From positions 1 through 17,847 of the forward strand of contig JAJYRT010000026.1 of NCBI GenBank assembly GCA_021793945.1: a stretch of 17,847 nt of DNA, written 5' to 3'. The notes under the pieces were generated by a model, which searched no databases, had not been told where the DNA came from, and worked only from the letters and a program-made list of their open reading frames with translations. Of this stretch, positions 14,596 through 17,847 are shown piece after piece. Within the stretch, counting starts at the first letter, position 1. Each line of letters starts with the position of its first letter. A program made the position numbers and the translations under genes. This DNA is from Thermoplasmata archaeon (GTDB lineage: Archaea; Thermoplasmatota; Thermoplasmata; Thermoplasmatales; Thermoplasmataceae).

Positions 14596-16536
14596 TCATT
14601 CGCTCTGGATTATCTGTACACTGGATCTGGACGGTGAATCCATCAATGCTCTTTCATAGTCCAGAATGGTTATAATGAACTGTGCATGGCTCCAGACCAG
14701 CGGCGAAACCGACAAAGCAGATCCATCATACGGGTTAACCTGCTCTGGAAGTATGCCGGAATCCTGCTTGTGATCAGCAACCCAATTTATCATCTTCAGT
14801 GCCGAGTCGAGATCTCCCCGCAGCATGAAGTATTCTGAAGCCCACAAAGTAGTGATGATCCAGGGGTTTCCGGGTATCCTGTTATCTTTCTTTACCCTCT
14901 GGTAAATGTCATTCTCATATCTTGCCAGTCCGCCGATGCCTTCCACCCATAACCTCTTCATGATGATTGACATGCTGGATACAATTCTTGGATCTCCTGC
15001 ATCTTTCATGTTGAAAAGAAAAAGTGACATGATCGAGCTGTCAGGCGTGAAGTCAGGTTTTCCATCTATTAGAGATCTTGCGTAAATGCCGGCCTCCTCG
15101 GAATAGAATTTCTCCTCATAGGCTCTTTTCATGCGATCTATAACTCCCTCATATTCTAATGCTGTATCCTCATCCCCGAATGTCCTGGCACATTTGGCAG
15201 CCGCATTAAGGGCAGAATATGATGTAGCGACCGTGAATGTGTGTATCCCGAATCTCTCCTCCCATAGGTCGTATGATGGTTTGGGGAGACCGTCCTCTCC
15301 AAGGAATGAAACTATGAAGTTAGCGCACTTTTTGATAATCGGCTCATAGAACTGGGAAAGATACTCAATATCATTATTCTTGACGTAGTGTTTCCAGATT
15401 GCCCAGACCATAAGCGAAGTTTCATCTTCCTGGATGGGGAGCACACTCTTGTTGCCAATGATCATCGGAAGCCAGCTGCTCGCCAGGTTCCCTCCCATGG
15501 TGTACTTATGCGAATAGTATCCGCCCGGGGAGATGAGGGATCTTGAAAAGTTAAGGAACTTTCTGGCGGGGCCTGAGTGATTTGCCCTGATGAGGGCGTA
15601 GGCAGAAATCGCTGCATCACGGGGCCACACATAGTAATATCCGTCCTTGTTTGCCTTGATGGTTTCACTATCGCTTGAAGCGACAATCCCTCCGTTTTCT
15701 CCCATGTGGCTCCTGACAATGAGCAATGATCTTATGTAAAGAGAGGTCAAGCGGTCATCCAACTCAATTCTCTGCTTCGATCCCCACAATCTCCAGTAGT
15801 TTGAGGTACGGAGTTCGTAGCGCTTCAGCTTCTCGAAAGTTATATCGTGGCTGGCGGACGTTATCTTTTCAAGTGATGTTCCGCACAGAATGTAGTAGAA
15901 TATCTCCTGCTTGCCGCCGGGAGGAATCTTCGCTGTATACCTCAGAATAGAGTCTACTGAACCCATTGCAACAGGGTTGCCGGATAGGTTTATGTCTTCA
16001 GCATCCTTCCAGCTTCCCTCCATGCCCATGAATTCCTTAACGCCTATGGCAAACTGATCCATCTTCCCATCATCAGCATCACAGATGGAAGCGAAGAAAT
16101 ATCTCGCTCCCTTATAGTGGAGGATGCCATTCAGGTCCGGCATAAAAACAGCGGTATCTCCTATGTCATTCCCGTAAATGTAAAAATTCTGGTGAAAGTA
16201 GTATTTCAGGTCTACCGCTTCCCCTGAATTATTTGAAGCAGTAATCCTCCTTACGTAGACATCCTCATAGATGTCCACAAAATTTTCCGTACTGAAGTCC
16301 ACTCCCTTAAGACTGAAATCCCACTTGCCTATCATTGTATGATCAACGTAGTCGACATTCTTGGCGAGCGTGGAATCGATCCAATGGAACGAGTCATTCA
16401 CGGAAATTCCGAACCTGAAGGGGCGTCCTCCATGATTTTCACCCTGGCTTTTAGAATAATAAAAATCTATGAGATTCATGTCCCTGTCAAAGTTAACGAG
16501 CAGCCTCCCATTTCCAAGTGGGAGAAATCTTACCAT
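14596..16536 (-). CDS. GH15 glycoside hydrolase (glucoamylase or trehalase)
   Basis: The 646-residue protein shows the two-domain form of prokaryotic GH15: a beta-sandwich domain (about 1-235) followed by an (alpha/alpha)6 barrel. Barrel signatures are YYVWPRDAA (301-309), the SSWLP...QEDETS segment (353-373), DLWEER (423-428) with general acid E426, GGLARYENDIY (535-545), GNPWIITTLWASEY (556-569) and GILPEQVNP (594-602) with general base E598. These inverting enzymes release glucose from alpha-1,4-glucan ends, but Thermoplasma members of the family have also been described as trehalases, and the divergent neighbour treY makes a trehalose precursor. The choice between glucoamylase and trehalase is open. 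No signal peptide is present, so it acts inside the cell. The ATG at 16534-16536 is about 27 bases from a TATA-like box. Confidence 0.93.
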   Translation of the reverse strand: MVRFLPLGNGRLLVNFDRDMNLIDFYYSKSQGENHGGRPFRFGISVNDSFHWIDSTLAKNVDYVDHTMIGKWDFSLKGVDFSTENFVDIYEDVYVRRITASNNSGEAVDLKYYFHQNFYIYGNDIGDTAVFMPDLNGILHYKGARYFFASICDADDGKMDQFAIGVKEFMGMEGSWKDAEDINLSGNPVAMGSVDSILRYTAKIPPGGKQEIFYYILCGTSLEKITSASHDITFEKLKRYELRTSNYWRLWGSKQRIELDDRLTSLYIRSLLIVRSHMGENGGIVASSDSETIKANKDGYYYVWPRDAAISAYALIRANHSGPARKFLNFSRSLISPGGYYSHKYTMGGNLASSWLPMIIGNKSVLPIQEDETSLMVWAIWKHYVKNNDIEYLSQFYEPIIKKCANFIVSFLGEDGLPKPSYDLWEERFGIHTFTVATSYSALNAAAKCARTFGDEDTALEYEGVIDRMKRAYEEKFYSEEAGIYARSLIDGKPDFTPDSSIMSLFLFNMKDAGDPRIVSSMSIIMKRLWVEGIGGLARYENDIYQRVKKDNRIPGNPWIITTLWASEYFMLRGDLDSALKMINWVADHKQDSGILPEQVNPYDGSALSVSPLVWSHAQFIITILDYERALMDSPSRSSVQIIQSE

Positions 16537-16556
16537 AATTCAGCAAACGTCCCCTG

Positions 16557-16569
16557 CTTAAATAAATTC
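16557..16569 (-). promoter_or_regulatory. TATA-like promoter of the GH15 gene
   Basis: The minus strand reads GAATTTATTTAAG, centred about 27 bases from the ATG at 16536, giving a leaderless transcript. Confidence 0.5.
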
Positions 16570-16582
16570 TCTATGTACGATC

Positions 16583-16616
16583 CCCGGCAGGTACCGGCTG
16601 ATTGTGTATTGCCGGG
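16583..16616. promoter_or_regulatory. Inverted repeat between the GH15 and treY promoters, candidate operator
   Basis: CCCGGCA (16583-16589) and TGCCGGG (16610-16616) are perfect inverted arms with a 20-base spacer. A further CCGG-N6-CCGG with the palindrome GGTACC (16590-16595) lies in and next to the left arm. The element is GC-rich in an otherwise AT-rich 118-base region and lies exactly between the two TATA boxes (about 16563 and 16625). That position fits a site through which one protein controls both carbohydrate genes. Confidence 0.45.
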
Positions 16617-16620
16617 CAAG

Positions 16621-16630
16621 ATTTATAAAG
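16621..16630 (+). promoter_or_regulatory. TATA-like promoter of treY
   Basis: ATTTATAAAG is centred 30 bases upstream of the treY ATG at 16655. The right arm of the candidate operator ends five bases before it, where the TFB recognition element would be. Confidence 0.5.
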
Positions 16631-16654
16631 CTTGGTAAAATGTTTTGAATTGCA

Positions 16655-17847
16655 ATGGGCAATTCAATTTGTTCCACATATCGAATACAACTTTCGCCGA
16701 CTTTCAGGTTAGTTGATCTTGAGGGAATACTTGATTATCTTCATGAACTTGGAGTTACGCATATTTATGCATCGCCAATACTTCTCGCCAGAACTGGAAG
16801 CCCACATGGCTATGATACCATAGACTTCGGGGAAGTGAATACAGATATTGGCGGAGAGGAAGCATTCCGCAGGGTTTCGAGAAAGGCGCATGAAATCGGA
16901 ATTGGTTGGATACAGGATATTGTTCCCAATCATATGTCTGCGGACACAACAAATCGTTATCTGAAAGACATCTTCATAAATGGAAGGAAATCTTCCTACA
17001 TCAATATGATTGATCTGTTTTACCGGACTGAAGAAATAGACTTCAAGCCGATGCTCCCTTTGCTGAACGCTAGTTATGAGGATTCATTGAATTCTGGAAG
17101 GATAAGGCTTTCTGCTGGCGAACAGCCATCTCTCTGGGTTGAGGGGGCAAAAATACCCCTATCAAGTCATTCCATTACGGAACTGACAGGGAGTGAATTC
17201 AACCGTGACGCTGCCCGGACCCTTTTCGAAGAAATAAATAAGGATCCCGAGAAAATTCACAGGGTAGTCCAGAACCAGAACTACCTGCCAATGTATTGGA
17301 GACATCTTATCCGTGGGACGAACTTTCGACGATTTTTTACGGTGAACTCCCTGATTTCACTCAACGAGCAGTTGCCGGAAACCTTCAGGATTGTCCACGA
17401 AAAGATCATTCAACTTGCGAATGCCGGTTATATAGATGGATTCAGGGTCGATCATGTCGACGGACTGTATGACCCGGAAAGTTACCTGGTTAAGCTGGAG
17501 CGTGAATCTGGATTGGGCATCATTTATGTTGAGAAGATACTTGGATATGGTGAAGAACTCAGGAATACGTGGCCTGTTTCCGGAACAACGGGATACGACT
17601 TCGCCTTTTACTGCAATTCACTTTTCACCAGCGGGAAGAATAAGGAGGCAATTCTAGGGATATACCGGAAGTTCACGAAAAATTCGAAATCCTATCGCCA
17701 GATCGAGAAACAATTGAGGAGGGACTTTCTGGTTTCCTACTTCTCCAATGAAGTGCATTATTTGTCCCACGAGTTTTACAAAGTCCTGCGCACAAAGATT
17801 TACGGGCAGGAAGTATCAATGAAAGGATTGGAGGATTGCATAAGGGA
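16655..17847 (+). CDS. treY: Maltooligosyltrehalose synthase, C-terminus cut by window edge
   Basis: The frame is open from the ATG at 16655-16657 to the right edge (397 codons), about half of a normal protein of 700 or more residues. TreY converts the reducing-end alpha-1,4 link of maltooligosaccharides into an alpha,alpha-1,1 link, and TreZ then releases trehalose. GH13-family motifs with TreY character are visible: STYRIQL (7-13), LGVTHIYASPIL (32-43), GSPHGYD (48-54), DIVPNH (88-93), DGFRVDHVDGLYDP (261-274) with nucleophile D266, and YVEKIL (291-296) with general acid/base E293, followed by WPVSGTTGYDF. The third catalytic Asp lies beyond the edge. It is cytoplasmic, with no signal peptide. 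It is divergent from the GH15 gene, and treZ or treX may follow outside the window. Confidence 0.95.
   Translation, partial: MGNSICSTYRIQLSPTFRLVDLEGILDYLHELGVTHIYASPILLARTGSPHGYDTIDFGEVNTDIGGEEAFRRVSRKAHEIGIGWIQDIVPNHMSADTTNRYLKDIFINGRKSSYINMIDLFYRTEEIDFKPMLPLLNASYEDSLNSGRIRLSAGEQPSLWVEGAKIPLSSHSITELTGSEFNRDAARTLFEEINKDPEKIHRVVQNQNYLPMYWRHLIRGTNFRRFFTVNSLISLNEQLPETFRIVHEKIIQLANAGYIDGFRVDHVDGLYDPESYLVKLERESGLGIIYVEKILGYGEELRNTWPVSGTTGYDFAFYCNSLFTSGKNKEAILGIYRKFTKNSKSYRQIEKQLRRDFLVSYFSNEVHYLSHEFYKVLRTKIYGQEVSMKGLEDCIR

Noticed and set aside
1..17847. CRISPR array, insertion sequence, toxin-antitoxin or defence cluster
   Set aside because: No regularly spaced repeats, transposase or integrase motifs, terminal inverted repeats with target duplications, or known toxin or nuclease motifs were seen.

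Overview
The window looks like a chromosomal segment of an acidophilic thermoplasmatal archaeon (Thermoplasma/Ferroplasma relatives). This is inferred from several things. Start codons sit about 23-30 bases downstream of A/T-rich TATA-like boxes, the layout of leaderless archaeal transcripts. AGG/AGA/ATA codons are common. There is a DUF1628-type archaeal pilin, a thermoplasmatal-type nicotinate phosphoribosyltransferase, and a GH15 enzyme next to maltooligosyltrehalose synthase. Base composition is moderate by eye, and I cannot name the species. I saw no rRNA, tRNA, CRISPR array, insertion sequence or phage gene.

Layout. 1-872 (minus): a secreted or membrane-anchored protein very rich in N-glycosylation sequons, cut by the window edge. 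974-2670: a divergent pair, a zinc MDR reductase (minus) and a HAD phosphatase (plus), sharing a 74-base promoter region with a perfect AT-rich palindrome. 2783-5897 (minus): an overlapping operon cysS-pncA-pncB, joining cysteinyl-tRNA synthetase to the two-step salvage of nicotinamide into nicotinate mononucleotide. 5976-6482 (plus): a GAF-fold free-methionine-sulfoxide-reductase-like protein, followed by a broken N-terminal piece of an MFS transporter (about 6522-6728). 6723-7292 (minus): a histidine phosphatase. 7555-9630 (plus): a DUF255/YyaL-family protein with a CxxC thioredoxin-like domain. 9643-10140 (minus): a type IV pilin-like protein. 10240-13210 (minus): a five-helix membrane protein of unknown family, an APC-type amino acid permease with two extra N-terminal helices, and a small two-helix membrane protein 8 bases upstream of the permease. 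13360-14520 (plus): an orphan soluble protein. 14596-16536 (minus): a GH15 glucoamylase/trehalase-type glycosidase, divergent from 16655-17847 (plus), the first 397 codons of treY, with an inverted repeat between the two promoters.

How the genes fit together. The clearest functional modules are NAD salvage (pncA, pncB) and alpha-glucan/trehalose metabolism (GH15, treY). Leading genes mostly appear leaderless, while the internal operon genes pncA and the permease have a GGTG-type Shine-Dalgarno sequence. The least explained items are the sequon-rich surface protein, the permease with its small partner, the orphan at 13360 and the two candidate operators. Nothing here is a clear-cut novel defence or mobile system; most of the window is ordinary housekeeping.
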